Part shown: piece by piece, positions 7,334-15,800 of the stretch | Numbering within the stretch: position 1 is the stretch's first letter | Layout: the number at the start of each line of letters is the position of its first letter | Origin: an uncultured Negativicutes bacterium | GTDB lineage: Bacteria > Bacillota > Negativicutes > Acidaminococcales > Acidaminococcaceae | Reading direction: 5' to 3' | Assembly: GCA_937926555.1 (NCBI GenBank) | Contig: CALAZX010000098.1 | Location: 1-31,561 of the forward strand | Length of the DNA stretch: 31,561 bases | Translations under genes and position numbers: made by a program | Notes under the pieces: model-generated | Told to the model about the DNA's origin: nothing | Database searches by the model: none | What the model saw: the letters and a program-made list of their open reading frames with translations, nothing else

Positions 7334-7795
7334 TTACATGGAGCGGGGCTTCATCATCATCTTGCTGAACTTGCGGCCCATGTCGTGCATCCGCTTGATG
7401 GTCTTGATGCGGGTGCGGCGGCGGGGTTTCATGTCGGTGACCTTGCCGTAGTCGCCACGTTCCAGATAGGTGACTTTCAGCTTGCCGGGATCCAGGTAGT
7501 CGCAGATCTCCTTGGCCATCTTGTCCGGATTGGCCGGCTTGTTGCAGGTGAACACGTCCACGGCGGCGAAGCCTTTGTCGGGACGGACATGGAGGGTCAC
7601 ATGACCCTGTTTGCAGGAGAGCAGCACGGCGTACTCCTCCTGGTTCTCCTCCTCGTCAAGGTAGATTGTATGGGGAACTAAGCTGCAGCTTTCGGCGAAG
7701 GACTTCACACTGTCCCTCAGGCCTTCCCGGTTGTAGATTGATTCCTCTTTACAGTTGTACATGTCGATGGCGATTAAGATTCCAGTAGATTTCAC
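7334..7795 (-). CDS. AdoMet-decarboxylase (SpeH) homologue lacking the pyruvoyl serine
   Basis: The 153-residue protein aligns along its length with prokaryotic S-adenosylmethionine decarboxylase: KSTG at the start, then GHVTLHVRPDKGFAAVDVFTC. SpeH cleaves itself before a serine that becomes the pyruvoyl cofactor (Ser63 in the Thermotoga enzyme, in ESHLTIH). Here that position is Gly64 (codon GGT), while His69 and Cys84, equivalent to catalytic His68 and Cys83, remain. Self-processing by serinolysis should be impossible, so classical decarboxylase activity is not expected. After about residue 122 a basic tail follows, with RRRTR, KTIKR and KMMMKPR. The start is GTG 7795: AAGGAG stands about 8 bases upstream, and the longer frame to ATG 7837 would add 14 residues that do not fit the family. 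No spermidine synthase gene is adjacent. This is the only - strand gene supported here, and it has a near-consensus promoter at 7901-7929. Function unknown. Confidence 0.85.
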   Translation of the reverse strand: MKSTGILIAIDMYNCKEESIYNREGLRDSVKSFAESCSLVPHTIYLDEEENQEEYAVLLSCKQGHVTLHVRPDKGFAAVDVFTCNKPANPDKMAKEICDYLDPGKLKVTYLERGDYGKVTDMKPRRRTRIKTIKRMHDMGRKFSKMMMKPRSM

Positions 7796-7900
7796 GCGTA
7801 CTCTCCTTCTTATTTCCGCGGGGTGAGAGGCCCGCATTTCCGTTTGATTTTTTGATCACATTTTTATTAAATAGCAACATTTGCTGAAACAGCACAAATA

Positions 7901-7929
7901 ATTATAACAAAGAGTGTAAAGGTTGTCAA
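7901..7929 (-). promoter_or_regulatory. consensus sigma-A promoter of the AdoMet-decarboxylase-like gene
   Basis: On the - strand, TTGACA (7929-7924) and TATAAT (7906-7901) are both perfect, with a 17-base spacer. The predicted leader is about 100 bases. A small GC hairpin lies near 7818-7835. The promoter is stronger by consensus than most others in the window, so the gene is probably well expressed. Confidence 0.85.
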
Positions 7930-7975
7930 AGAAAGAGCTTTCTTTTCCTTGTTATGGTGTATGCATTCCAAAACG

Positions 7976-7984
7976 TGGTATAAT
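7976..7984 (+). promoter_or_regulatory. extended -10 promoter of recD2
   Basis: TGGTATAAT, an extended -10 with perfect TATAAT at 7979-7984 and no clear -35. It is divergent from the AdoMet-decarboxylase-like gene; the two promoters lie within the 217-base gap 7796-8012. Confidence 0.55.
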
Positions 7985-8012
7985 GTTGAAATACAGGTGG
8001 TGATAGAGCGGC

Positions 8013-10163
8013 ATGGAAACATTGGAAGGAACAATGGAAAGCCTGGTTTTCCAGAGCGATGACAATAGATTTTGCGTTTTCCGTATGAAAACGGCGGACA
8101 GGGGCATGACGACGGCGGTATACCGTGGCGTAGCCCCGTTTTCAGGTGAGATGATACGGGCCGAGGGGAACTGGGTGACCCACGCCCGGTTCGGCCAGCA
8201 GTTCAGCATCGAGCGGTATCAGCCGGTGCAGCCCTCTTCGAAGGTGGGTATCGAGCGATTCCTGGCCTCCGGTGCGGTGAAAGGCATCGGTAAGGCCATG
8301 GCCGCCCGGATTGTGGAACGGTTCGGGGAGGACACCCTGGACGTGATGGGCAGGGAGCCCTACCGGCTGACGGAGGTCCCCGGCATCGGGGCCAAGACGG
8401 CGGAGAAGATCGCCAGCTCCTACAGCGAGATGGCGGACATGCGGGAACTGATGATGTTCCTGGAGGAGAACGGGGTCAGCTCCCATTACGCGGCAAAGCT
8501 GAAATCCCGTTACGGTGACACGGCTATCATCCGGATCAAAGCCAACCCCTACTGTCTGGTGGGGGATATCGACGGCATCGGTTTCCGCACGGCGGACCGG
8601 ATCGCCATGTCCATGGGCATGGACCGGGAATCCCCCCAGCGGATCCAGGCGGGCATCGCCTTCGGGCTGGAGCAGACCTCCAACATGGGGCATACCTGCA
8701 TTCCGGAGGATTTCCTGCTGAAGGAGACGGGGCGCCTGCTCCAGGTGGACCCTCTCAGTGTCCAGGCCGTTTTCAATGAGCTGGTGAAGCGTGACATGCT
8801 GTGGATCGAGGAGGTGGGCGGCGACCGTCTGGTCTACGCCGAGTTCCTCTACCACGCCGAGGTGAACGCGGCCCGGCTGCTGCTGAACCTGCGTGACCAT
8901 GCGGGGAGCCTGGGCAAGGTGGATCCCCTGAAGATTATCGCCCAGTGGGAGCAGGAGGCCGGCATCACCCTGGCGGACGCCCAGAAGCAGGCCATCCAGG
9001 CTTCGCTGAGCCACGGTGTCTTCGCACTGACCGGCGGCCCCGGCACAGGCAAGACCACCATCATCAAAGGTATCCTGTCCGTCCTGAAGCGGGCGGGCTG
9101 CAAGGTGCTGCTGGCGGCTCCCACGGGCCGTGCGGCACGGCGGCTGGAGGAGGCTGCGGGCGACAAGGCCCAGACGGTCCACCGGCTGCTGGAGTACAAT
9201 GTCACCGGCGAGTTCGGAAAGAACAGCGACGACCCGCTGGAGGCCGATGCGGTGATCGTGGACGAGGCGTCCATGCTGGACATCGTCCTGACACGGCGGC
9301 TGCTGGAGGCTATCCCTCCGGGCTGCCGGCTGATCCTGGTGGGCGACGTGGACCAGCTCCCCTCCGTGGGGGCGGGCTCCGTGCTCCAGGATATCATCCG
9401 CAGCGGCAGCATGCCGGTGGTGCGTCTGACGGAGGTGTTCCGCCAGGCGGCGGTGAGCCATATCGTCCTCAACGCACATAAGATCAACCGGGGCGACATG
9501 CCGGAATGCCGTGACGACACGGACTTCGGCATGGTGAGTTGCGCCACGGACCAGCAGGTGACGGATTTCGTCCGGGACACCTATCTGCGGATGAGCGTGG
9601 AGAAGAACTGGCAGGGTGTCCAGGTGCTGGCGCCCATGCACAAAGGGATCTGCGGCGTGCAGAATCTCAACAAGGTCCTGCAGGAGGCGGTGAATCCGCC
9701 CAGCAGCGGCAAGGGCGAGATCGAGCGGCCCGGCGGGGTGCTCCGCCTGGGCGACAAGGTGATGCAGATCCGCAACAACTATGACAAAGATGTGTATAAC
9801 GGCGATATCGGGCAGATCGTCCAGGTGAGCAAGAACCTGGTGAAGGTCTGGTTCCCCGACAAGCCGGACAGTGAATATGTGTCCTACGAGCAGGGGGATT
9901 TCGACGAGCTGCAGCTGGCCTATGCCATGAGCGTGCACAAGTCCCAGGGCAGCGAGTATCCCGTGGTGATCCTGGTGCTGGTGCCGGGGCATTACATCAT
10001 GCTCCAGCGGAACCTGCTCTACACGGCGGTGACCCGCGCAAGGGAGCGGGTGCTGCTGGTGGGCGACCCCAGGGCCCTGCGGACCGCGGTGGAGAACGAC
10101 CGGACGAGACGGCGCTACTCCCTGCTGGCGGAGCGGCTCCAGGATAACGGCAATCTGTTATGA
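8013..10163 (+). CDS. recD2: RecD2-type SF1B DNA helicase
   Basis: A 5'-3' DNA helicase of the RecD2/RecD-like family acting without RecBC, linked in Bacillus and Deinococcus to replication fork maintenance and repair. It has 716 residues, within the family range (about 715 in Deinococcus, near 800 in Bacillus). The N-terminal METLEGTMESLVF resembles the beta-barrel start of RecD2. A helix-hairpin-helix region (VKGIGKAMAARI, VPGIGAKTAEKI) spans about residues 90-135. Walker A GGPGTGKTT starts at about residue 341 and Walker B VIVDEASMLD lies near 412. Motif V/VI blocks AMSVHKSQGSEYPVV and LLYTAVTRARERVLLVG lie near the end. ATG 8013 fits the family start; ATG 8034 is a less likely alternative. 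The stop overlaps the next start as ATGA. Confidence 0.94.
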   Translation: METLEGTMESLVFQSDDNRFCVFRMKTADRGMTTAVYRGVAPFSGEMIRAEGNWVTHARFGQQFSIERYQPVQPSSKVGIERFLASGAVKGIGKAMAARIVERFGEDTLDVMGREPYRLTEVPGIGAKTAEKIASSYSEMADMRELMMFLEENGVSSHYAAKLKSRYGDTAIIRIKANPYCLVGDIDGIGFRTADRIAMSMGMDRESPQRIQAGIAFGLEQTSNMGHTCIPEDFLLKETGRLLQVDPLSVQAVFNELVKRDMLWIEEVGGDRLVYAEFLYHAEVNAARLLLNLRDHAGSLGKVDPLKIIAQWEQEAGITLADAQKQAIQASLSHGVFALTGGPGTGKTTIIKGILSVLKRAGCKVLLAAPTGRAARRLEEAAGDKAQTVHRLLEYNVTGEFGKNSDDPLEADAVIVDEASMLDIVLTRRLLEAIPPGCRLILVGDVDQLPSVGAGSVLQDIIRSGSMPVVRLTEVFRQAAVSHIVLNAHKINRGDMPECRDDTDFGMVSCATDQQVTDFVRDTYLRMSVEKNWQGVQVLAPMHKGICGVQNLNKVLQEAVNPPSSGKGEIERPGGVLRLGDKVMQIRNNYDKDVYNGDIGQIVQVSKNLVKVWFPDKPDSEYVSYEQGDFDELQLAYAMSVHKSQGSEYPVVILVLVPGHYIMLQRNLLYTAVTRARERVLLVGDPRALRTAVENDRTRRRYSLLAERLQDNGNLL

Positions 10164-10873
10164 GGAAAGGAGGGGCTGATATCTCTGTTCTGGAATGGAT
10201 CGGAAGAAAAATGACGGACCTGCTGCGGCTGTACCGGGAGATACTCATCCCCCGCACCTGCCGCGGCTGCGGAATGGAAATCGGGGAAGGGCTGCTCTGC
10301 GGAGACTGCCGGGAAAGCGCCGCCTGGAAAGGTGGGCTGCCCGAGCTGTGCCGGCAGACGGTCCCGGTCTCCTGTTTTGTGTACGAAGGAGCGGTACGAG
10401 ATGCGTTACACCGGATCAAGTTCCAGCGTGATGAGAGGACTGCGGTTTCTCTATCACGGGAGATTCATCTGCTGCTGGAAAAGCATGGTGCGCCGGCTTG
10501 GCTGGCTGACCCGGACCTGATATGGTGCGGGATTCCCACTGACCCCCGGCGGAAGCGGGCGAGAGGTTTCGACCTGCCCACGGTGCTGTTCCGCCCTCTG
10601 GCGGAGCGGAACGGGGCGGTATGGACACCACTGCTGACCAGGAAGAGGAACACGGCGCCCATGTCCCGGCTGAGTCCGGGGGAGCGGCGGCGGAATATCA
10701 GAGGCTGTTTCGGGCTGCGGCGGAACGTCCGTGGTAAAAGGATTGTCCTGACGGACGATATTTTTACCACGGGCGCTACGCTGGAGGAGGCCTTCCGGGT
10801 ACTGAAACTGGGAGGCGCGGAGGAGATCCGCATCCTGACAGCCTGCAGCTCGCCGGAGAACCGGCAACAATGA
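10160..10873 (+). CDS. comF: ComF-family phosphoribosyltransferase-like protein
   Basis: Homologue of ComFC/GntX. In naturally competent bacteria ComFC is a cytoplasmic partner in DNA uptake; in others the role is unclear. The 237-residue protein has an N-terminal four-cysteine zinc ribbon (CRGCG...CGDC) and a C-terminal type I phosphoribosyltransferase motif, RIVLTDDIFTTGATLEEA. The ATG at 10160 overlaps the recD2 stop by four bases, with no strong Shine-Dalgarno, so it is probably reached by translational coupling. ATG 10211 (MTDLLRLYREILIPR) is a possible shorter start and fits family N termini. No comFA helicase is adjacent. Confidence 0.87.
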   Translation: MRKGGADISVLEWIGRKMTDLLRLYREILIPRTCRGCGMEIGEGLLCGDCRESAAWKGGLPELCRQTVPVSCFVYEGAVRDALHRIKFQRDERTAVSLSREIHLLLEKHGAPAWLADPDLIWCGIPTDPRRKRARGFDLPTVLFRPLAERNGAVWTPLLTRKRNTAPMSRLSPGERRRNIRGCFGLRRNVRGKRIVLTDDIFTTGATLEEAFRVLKLGGAEEIRILTACSSPENRQQ

Positions 10874-10898
10874 GATTGTGTTTTTGGAGGAAAGTGTT

Positions 10899-12338
10899 AT
10901 GGAAGAAGAAAGACGAAGCATCGGACTGGAAGACGGCTTCCGGTTCGATTACACACATATGACCGGAGAGGAGGGCGTCACGGCGGCGGACCTGGAGCGG
11001 CTGCGCCCCGCCATGCTGCGGGCGGCCCAGGCCGTGGAGGAGATCGTGGCCACCGGCACGTCCCGGGGCCATCTGTCCAAGGACGGCGCTCCGGAGCCGG
11101 TCTATTTCGCACGGCAGGCCTACCTGCGGGAGGGGAACCCCAACACGGAGGAGAGCCTGGCCCGGCTGGAAGCCATGGGCGACGCCTGGCAGAACAACGT
11201 GGACGCCGCGGTCTTCATCGGCATCGGCGGCTCCTATCTGGGAGAGAAGCTGATGTTCGAGCTGGCCACCCATCCCTACTGGAACCAGCTGCCCGGCGAT
11301 GAGCGCCAGGGCCGGCCCCAGATCTATTTCGCGGGGAACAATGTGGACGGGGACAGCCTCTACGGCCTGGTGGCCATGCTGGAGCTCCAGTCCCGGGCGC
11401 TGGGACGTCCGCTCCGGGTGCAGCTGGTCCCTATGTCCAAATCCGGCACCACCATGGAGCCCCTGACTGCCTTCACGGCGCTGTGGGAGCATCTCCACCA
11501 GCATCCCCTGGAGTTCGAGGTGGATGTCACCGTGGTGACGGAGCTGTCGGAAAGCTCCCTGCTGTACCGGATGGCGGAGAAGCAGGGCTGGGAGAAGCTG
11601 GAGATTCCCGTGGGTATCGGCGGACGCTTCTGCGTGCTGAGCAATCCCGGACTGCTCATGGGAGCGGTGCTGGGCTATGACATCCGGAGCCTGCTGGCAG
11701 GCGCCCGGGAGATGGCGGAACGGTGCCTGAAAGGCAGCCTTGAGGAGAATCCGGCCCTGCTGAACGCGGCGCTGAAATACCTGGCGGCGGAGAAGCTGGG
11801 CGCGCCCATCGAAGTGTTCATGGGCTACGGCGACAAGCTGAAGATCCTGGGCGAATGGTATGTGCAGCTGCTGGCGGAATCCCTGGGCAAGCGGCAGCGC
11901 CGGGACGGGAAGAACATCTTCTACGGCCGCACGCCGGTGGTGGCACTGGGCACCACGGACATGCACTCCATGACCCAGCAGCACCAGGACGGCGCCAGAG
12001 ACAAGGTCCTCCAGTTCGTGGAGGTGGAACGTCCGGCGGCGCAGGTGCGGGTACCCAACCCCTTCCCGGAGGAGCCGGGCTTCGACCGCTATGCCGGCCG
12101 GAACATGGACACGCTGCTGAAGGCGGCGCTGAACGCCAACGAGCAGGCACTGGCCGGAGACGGCCGGCTCAGCGCCCGGTACATCCTGCCGGAACTGTCC
12201 CCCCGCCATGTGGGCCAGCTGCTGATGTTCCTCATGTTCAGTATCGCCTACGAGGGCGAGCTGGCGGATGTGGACGCCTACGACCAGCCCGGCGTGGAGA
12301 GCTACAAGCGGATCATGAAAAAAGAGCTGGAGGGATGA
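10899..12338 (+). CDS. pgi: glucose-6-phosphate isomerase
   Basis: Interconverts glucose 6-phosphate and fructose 6-phosphate. The ATG at 10899 is preceded by GGAGG (10886-10890, 8-base spacer); an upstream in-frame GTG at 10878 lacks a site. The product has 479 residues, close to the roughly 450-residue Bacillus type. Signatures are FIGIGGSYLGEKL in the sugar-binding domain, the first PGI signature as GGRFCVLSNPG (Cys where Ser is usual), and the second as AYDQPGVESYK, with the conserved Lys that acts in ring opening. It follows comF by 25 bases and ends before a terminator. Pfk, the next glycolytic enzyme, is encoded 16 kb away. Confidence 0.95.
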   Translation: MEEERRSIGLEDGFRFDYTHMTGEEGVTAADLERLRPAMLRAAQAVEEIVATGTSRGHLSKDGAPEPVYFARQAYLREGNPNTEESLARLEAMGDAWQNNVDAAVFIGIGGSYLGEKLMFELATHPYWNQLPGDERQGRPQIYFAGNNVDGDSLYGLVAMLELQSRALGRPLRVQLVPMSKSGTTMEPLTAFTALWEHLHQHPLEFEVDVTVVTELSESSLLYRMAEKQGWEKLEIPVGIGGRFCVLSNPGLLMGAVLGYDIRSLLAGAREMAERCLKGSLEENPALLNAALKYLAAEKLGAPIEVFMGYGDKLKILGEWYVQLLAESLGKRQRRDGKNIFYGRTPVVALGTTDMHSMTQQHQDGARDKVLQFVEVERPAAQVRVPNPFPEEPGFDRYAGRNMDTLLKAALNANEQALAGDGRLSARYILPELSPRHVGQLLMFLMFSIAYEGELADVDAYDQPGVESYKRIMKKELEG

Positions 12339-12372
12339 GCTGCGGAAGCGCATCTCCCTCAGCATTGAGAAT

Positions 12373-12435
12373 AAGACGGAAGACCGTGCCTTCCCCGCTG
12401 TCATGGCGGAGGGGGCCGGGACTCCGTCTTTTTTT
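12373..12435 (+). terminator. terminator after pgi
   Basis: AAGACGG (12373-12379) pairs with CCGTCTT (12424-12430), enclosing an inner GC-rich hairpin (CCCCGC against GGCGGAGGGG), followed by a run of T. The stretch 12339-12662, without a gene, holds this terminator and the ctsR promoter; I see nothing else in it. Confidence 0.7.
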
Positions 12436-12586
12436 GCGCCCGGATTCCGGCGGAGGACAGGCGGTGGGAAGGTGCGGGACAGGACGGCGCAGGATGCAAG
12501 ATGCCGCCATAGCATGGGGAAAAGACTGCTAGCGGGATGTTTTCTGTCCCCCGGGGTGAATTCTTCGTGAACCTTCCCTGTAAGAC

Positions 12587-12615
12587 TTGCATAAAGTCAA
12601 AAAGTCAAATATAAT
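12587..12615 (+). promoter_or_regulatory. ctsR operon promoter with CtsR-box-like direct repeats
   Basis: TTGCAT (12587-12592) and a perfect TATAAT (12610-12615) are 17 bases apart. The spacer contains two AGTCAAA heptamers, at 12595-12601 and 12603-12609, matching the CtsR half-site RGTCAAA. The known operator has a 3-base gap (10-base period). Here the period is 8, so the site is a variant or only one half-site is used. Autoregulation by CtsR is likely because the repeats lie between the promoter elements. Confidence 0.7.
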
Positions 12616-12662
12616 ATAAAAAAGCCTTCCTCATGAGAAGGAGAGGAAAGTAGGTAATTTTC

Positions 12663-13091
12663 ATGAAGAACATGTCTGATACAATTGAGAGCTTCATCAT
12701 CAGCCAGCTGCTGGCAGCCAGCAAGAACGCGGTGATGGTGCAGCGGAACGAGCTGGCGGACAGGCTGTCCTGCGCCCCGTCCCAGATCAGCTATGTGCTC
12801 AGCACCCGGTTCACGCCGGAGCGGGGATACATGGTGGAATCCCGAAGAGGCAGCGGCGGCTTCATCCGCATTGTGCGCCTGGTTCCCGACAATCCTCCAC
12901 AGCAGAAGCAGGAGGAGAATCCGGAGATCGGGGACATCCTGGCCTACTGGCACGGGAACCGTCTTCTCACCGGCAGGGAGCATGCGCTGCTGAGCTATAT
13001 GATGTCCATCCTGGAACGGGCCGGCGTGCCTGACGCCCGGAGGAGACAGATTCTCCACGAAGCGGTCCAGCAGATGGTGGACGCGAAATAG
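12663..13091 (+). CDS. ctsR: CtsR heat-shock repressor
   Basis: DNA-binding repressor of clp genes in low-GC Gram-positives, released on heat stress. The product has 142 residues, close to the usual 150. The N-terminal winged helix-turn-helix has SDTIESFIISQLLAASKNAV, VQRNELADRLSCAPSQISYVL and the beta-wing residues around RRGSGGFIRI. The glycine-rich wing (RGSGG) is the thermosensing part in Bacillus CtsR. The C-terminal part resembles the dimerisation domain. The start at 12663 fits homologues. The gene is first in the unit with clp and radA. The arginine kinase McsB, which inactivates CtsR in Bacillus, is not encoded here. Confidence 0.93.
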   Translation: MKNMSDTIESFIISQLLAASKNAVMVQRNELADRLSCAPSQISYVLSTRFTPERGYMVESRRGSGGFIRIVRLVPDNPPQQKQEENPEIGDILAYWHGNRLLTGREHALLSYMMSILERAGVPDARRRQILHEAVQQMVDAK

Positions 13092-13223
13092 CGGCACTGC
13101 GGTGCCGATGGGTCCGGACCACGGATCCCCGCCCCGGAGAAAGAGGGAAAGGCCTGCGGCCGGAACCTGCTGCGGGGCAGCTGACCGATTCGACAGAAAG
13201 ACCACCGATGAGGGGGTATGACC

Positions 13224-15800
13224 ATGTTATGTGAACAATGCGGCAAGCGCGAGGCCACGGTGAATGTGGTCTGTGTTGTCAACGACAAGAAAATAAACAA
13301 ATGGCTCTGCAGCCAGTGCGCCAAGGAGTTCGCCTCCAAGGGGCTGCTGCAGGACCGGAGCGGGGGCGGCCTCTCCGAGGGGACCCGCAACCTGCTGGAG
13401 GAGATTTTCGCACCGCTGCGGGGTCTCGCCCTGGATGGCGGCGGCGACCGTGAGGAGCGGGAAGCCCGGGAGTACACCGAGGAGGCCCGGCGGATCCTGC
13501 GGGCTGCGCGGCGTTGCGCAGCCCAGCGCAAACATGAGGAAGTGGGGACGGAGCACATCCTGTGGGGCATCCTCCAGGAGAAGGACTGCTTCGCTGCCTA
13601 TCTCCTGGTGCGCTGCGGGGTGGACAAGTACACCCTGCTGGGCGAGCTGGAGAGCTGGATGGGCATGGCCAAGGAAGGCGCGCTGGCGGAGAACTACTCC
13701 GGCCAGGCGCAGGGCGCCATGAAGTACGCCAGAGCTTTCGCCGATGTGGACGACCTGTACCTGGTGAGCTCCGCTCATCTGCTGATGGGGCTCCTGGCAC
13801 AGGAGAACTGCGTGGCGTCCCGGGTGCTGTCCCGGTTCAAAGTGGCCATGAAGCAGGTGAGCATGCTCATGAAGGAGGAGTTCATCCAGACCCGTGAGCT
13901 GCCGGAGGGCAACAAGCTGAAATCCGAGGTGCAGGAGGAGAAGCGGAGGGAGAACCTGAAGCGGACCCTGGACATGCTGAAGGATTTCGGCCGGAACCTG
14001 AACGACCTGGCGGAGAAGAACAAGCTGGACCCGGTGATCGGCAGGGAGGAGGAGCTGAACCATCTGATGCGGATTCTCTGCCGCCGGACGAAGAACAACC
14101 CGGTGATCATCGGCGAGGCCGGCGTGGGCAAGACCGCCGTGGCGGAGGGACTGGCCCGGAAGATCGTGGCCAAAGAGGTCCCCGAGTTCCTCCAGGACAA
14201 AATCATCTTCTCCCTGGAGCTGGGCTATGTGATCGCCGGCGCCAAATACAGAGGCGAGCTGGAGGAGCGGCTGCGGGACATCATCGAGGCGGTGAAAGCC
14301 AGTCCCCAGATCATCCTTTTCATGGACGAGATGCAGATGCTGATGAACGGCACTGACGGCAACATGAGCATCGCCAACATCATCAAACCGGCTCTGTCCC
14401 GGGGTGAGCTCCATGTGATTGGGGCCACCACCACCGACGAGTACCGCAAGACCATCGAGAAGGACGCGGCCCTGGAGCGCCGTTTCCAGCCGGTGATGGT
14501 GAAAGCGCCTTCCACGGAGGAGACGCTGGAGATACTGAAACGGCTCTGCGGCCGTTATGAGAAATTCCATAAAGTGCATATCACGGAGGAGGCCCTGGGC
14601 GCGGCTGTCCGGCTGTCGGACCGCTACATCCCGGACCGGAACCTGCCGGACAAGGCCATCGACGTCATCGACGAGGCCTGCGCGGGCATCCGCCTCCAGA
14701 GCGTGAAAGACTATACCGGCCAGATGGGGGACCCCATGGTCACCGGCGACACGGTGCGCAAGGTGATCTCCCTCTGGACCGACATCCCGCTGACCCGGCT
14801 GACAGCAGCGGAATCCCGGAGCCTGCTGCAGCTGGAGGAAACCCTCCATCAGCGGGTGGTAGGGCAGAACGACGCCATCCGGGGCATCGCCAGGGCGGTA
14901 CGCAGGGCCCGTGCGGGGATGAAGGATCCCCACCGTCCTGTGGGCTCCTTCCTGTTCCTGGGACCCACCGGCGTGGGCAAGACGGAACTGGCCAAGGCTC
15001 TGGCGGAGACTCTGTTCGGCGACGAGCGGGCACTGATCCGTCTGGACATGAGCGAGTTCATGGAGAAACATACGGCATCCCGTCTCATCGGGGCGCCTCC
15101 CGGCTATATCGGCTACGAGGAGGGCGGCAAGCTCACCACCATGGTGAAGCGGCGTCCTTATTCGGTGATCCTTCTGGACGAGATCGAGAAGGCCCATCCC
15201 GACATCTTCAACCTGCTGCTGCAGATCATGGAGGACGGGCGGCTCACCGACGGCCAGGGCGTGACGGTGGATTTCCGCAACACCCTGCTGATCATGACCA
15301 GCAACGCCTGCGCCGACCTGATGGCCAACCGGACCACCATGGGCTTCACGGCCAGCGCGGACCAGGAGGCGAAAGCCACCAAGGAGAAAGTGCTGGACGG
15401 CATCAAGAAGATTTTCCGGCCGGAGTTCCTCAACCGTGTGGACGAGACCGTTGTCTTCGACCAGCTGGGCAAGAAGGAGCTGGCGGCTATCCTGGACCGG
15501 ATGCTGGCGGATCTGCAGAAGCGCCAGACCGAGACCGGTCTGAAACTGAAGGCCACCCCGGCGGCCTGGGACAAGCTGCTGGAGGAGGGCACGGATGTGC
15601 GTTACGGCGCCCGTCCGCTGCGCCGCGCCATGCAGCGCCATATCGAGGACAGGCTGGCTGACCTGTACCTGGAGGGCACCTTCAGCAAGGGCGACCATGT
15701 GCTGATCGACGTGTTCAACGGGGATTTCAGCTTCACAAAAATCGTATCGGCCCAGCAGGACAGCCTGGTGCCGGTGGAAAAGGAAACCACACATGGCTAA
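13224..15800 (+). CDS. hybrid Clp ATPase: ClpE/McsA-type zinc finger, ClpC-type N-domain, two AAA+ modules, no middle domain
   Basis: Hsp100 unfoldase predicted to feed ClpP. ATG 13224 is chosen because AGGGGG (13211-13216) is 7 bases away, against 1 base for ATG 13218; it yields 858 residues. Domain order: a zinc finger with Cys3, Cys6, Cys29 and Cys32 (as in ClpE and McsA); a Clp-N double repeat at about 85-220 (EVGTEHILWGIL, SSAHLLMGLL); AAA-1 with Walker A GEAGVGKT at 297-304, Asp368-Glu369, pore loop AKYRGE and arginine finger region LERRF; AAA-2 with Walker A GPTGVGKT at 580-587, Asp652-Glu653 and pore loop GYIGYEEGG. An MGF tripeptide sits where ClpC has its ClpP-binding loop. Only 33 residues separate IDEACAGIRL from VISLW, where Bacillus ClpC has nearly 90, so the coiled-coil middle domain is missing. 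The gene lies between ctsR and radA, the position of clpC; clpC would be the positional symbol. Confidence 0.93.
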   Translation: MLCEQCGKREATVNVVCVVNDKKINKWLCSQCAKEFASKGLLQDRSGGGLSEGTRNLLEEIFAPLRGLALDGGGDREEREAREYTEEARRILRAARRCAAQRKHEEVGTEHILWGILQEKDCFAAYLLVRCGVDKYTLLGELESWMGMAKEGALAENYSGQAQGAMKYARAFADVDDLYLVSSAHLLMGLLAQENCVASRVLSRFKVAMKQVSMLMKEEFIQTRELPEGNKLKSEVQEEKRRENLKRTLDMLKDFGRNLNDLAEKNKLDPVIGREEELNHLMRILCRRTKNNPVIIGEAGVGKTAVAEGLARKIVAKEVPEFLQDKIIFSLELGYVIAGAKYRGELEERLRDIIEAVKASPQIILFMDEMQMLMNGTDGNMSIANIIKPALSRGELHVIGATTTDEYRKTIEKDAALERRFQPVMVKAPSTEETLEILKRLCGRYEKFHKVHITEEALGAAVRLSDRYIPDRNLPDKAIDVIDEACAGIRLQSVKDYTGQMGDPMVTGDTVRKVISLWTDIPLTRLTAAESRSLLQLEETLHQRVVGQNDAIRGIARAVRRARAGMKDPHRPVGSFLFLGPTGVGKTELAKALAETLFGDERALIRLDMSEFMEKHTASRLIGAPPGYIGYEEGGKLTTMVKRRPYSVILLDEIEKAHPDIFNLLLQIMEDGRLTDGQGVTVDFRNTLLIMTSNACADLMANRTTMGFTASADQEAKATKEKVLDGIKKIFRPEFLNRVDETVVFDQLGKKELAAILDRMLADLQKRQTETGLKLKATPAAWDKLLEEGTDVRYGARPLRRAMQRHIEDRLADLYLEGTFSKGDHVLIDVFNGDFSFTKIVSAQQDSLVPVEKETTHG

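Noticed and set aside
13227..15794. 855-codon open frame on the - strand opposite the Clp gene
   Set aside because: Same cause as above. The + strand frame has every Clp motif, while the antisense product is a His/Gln/Leu-rich shadow.
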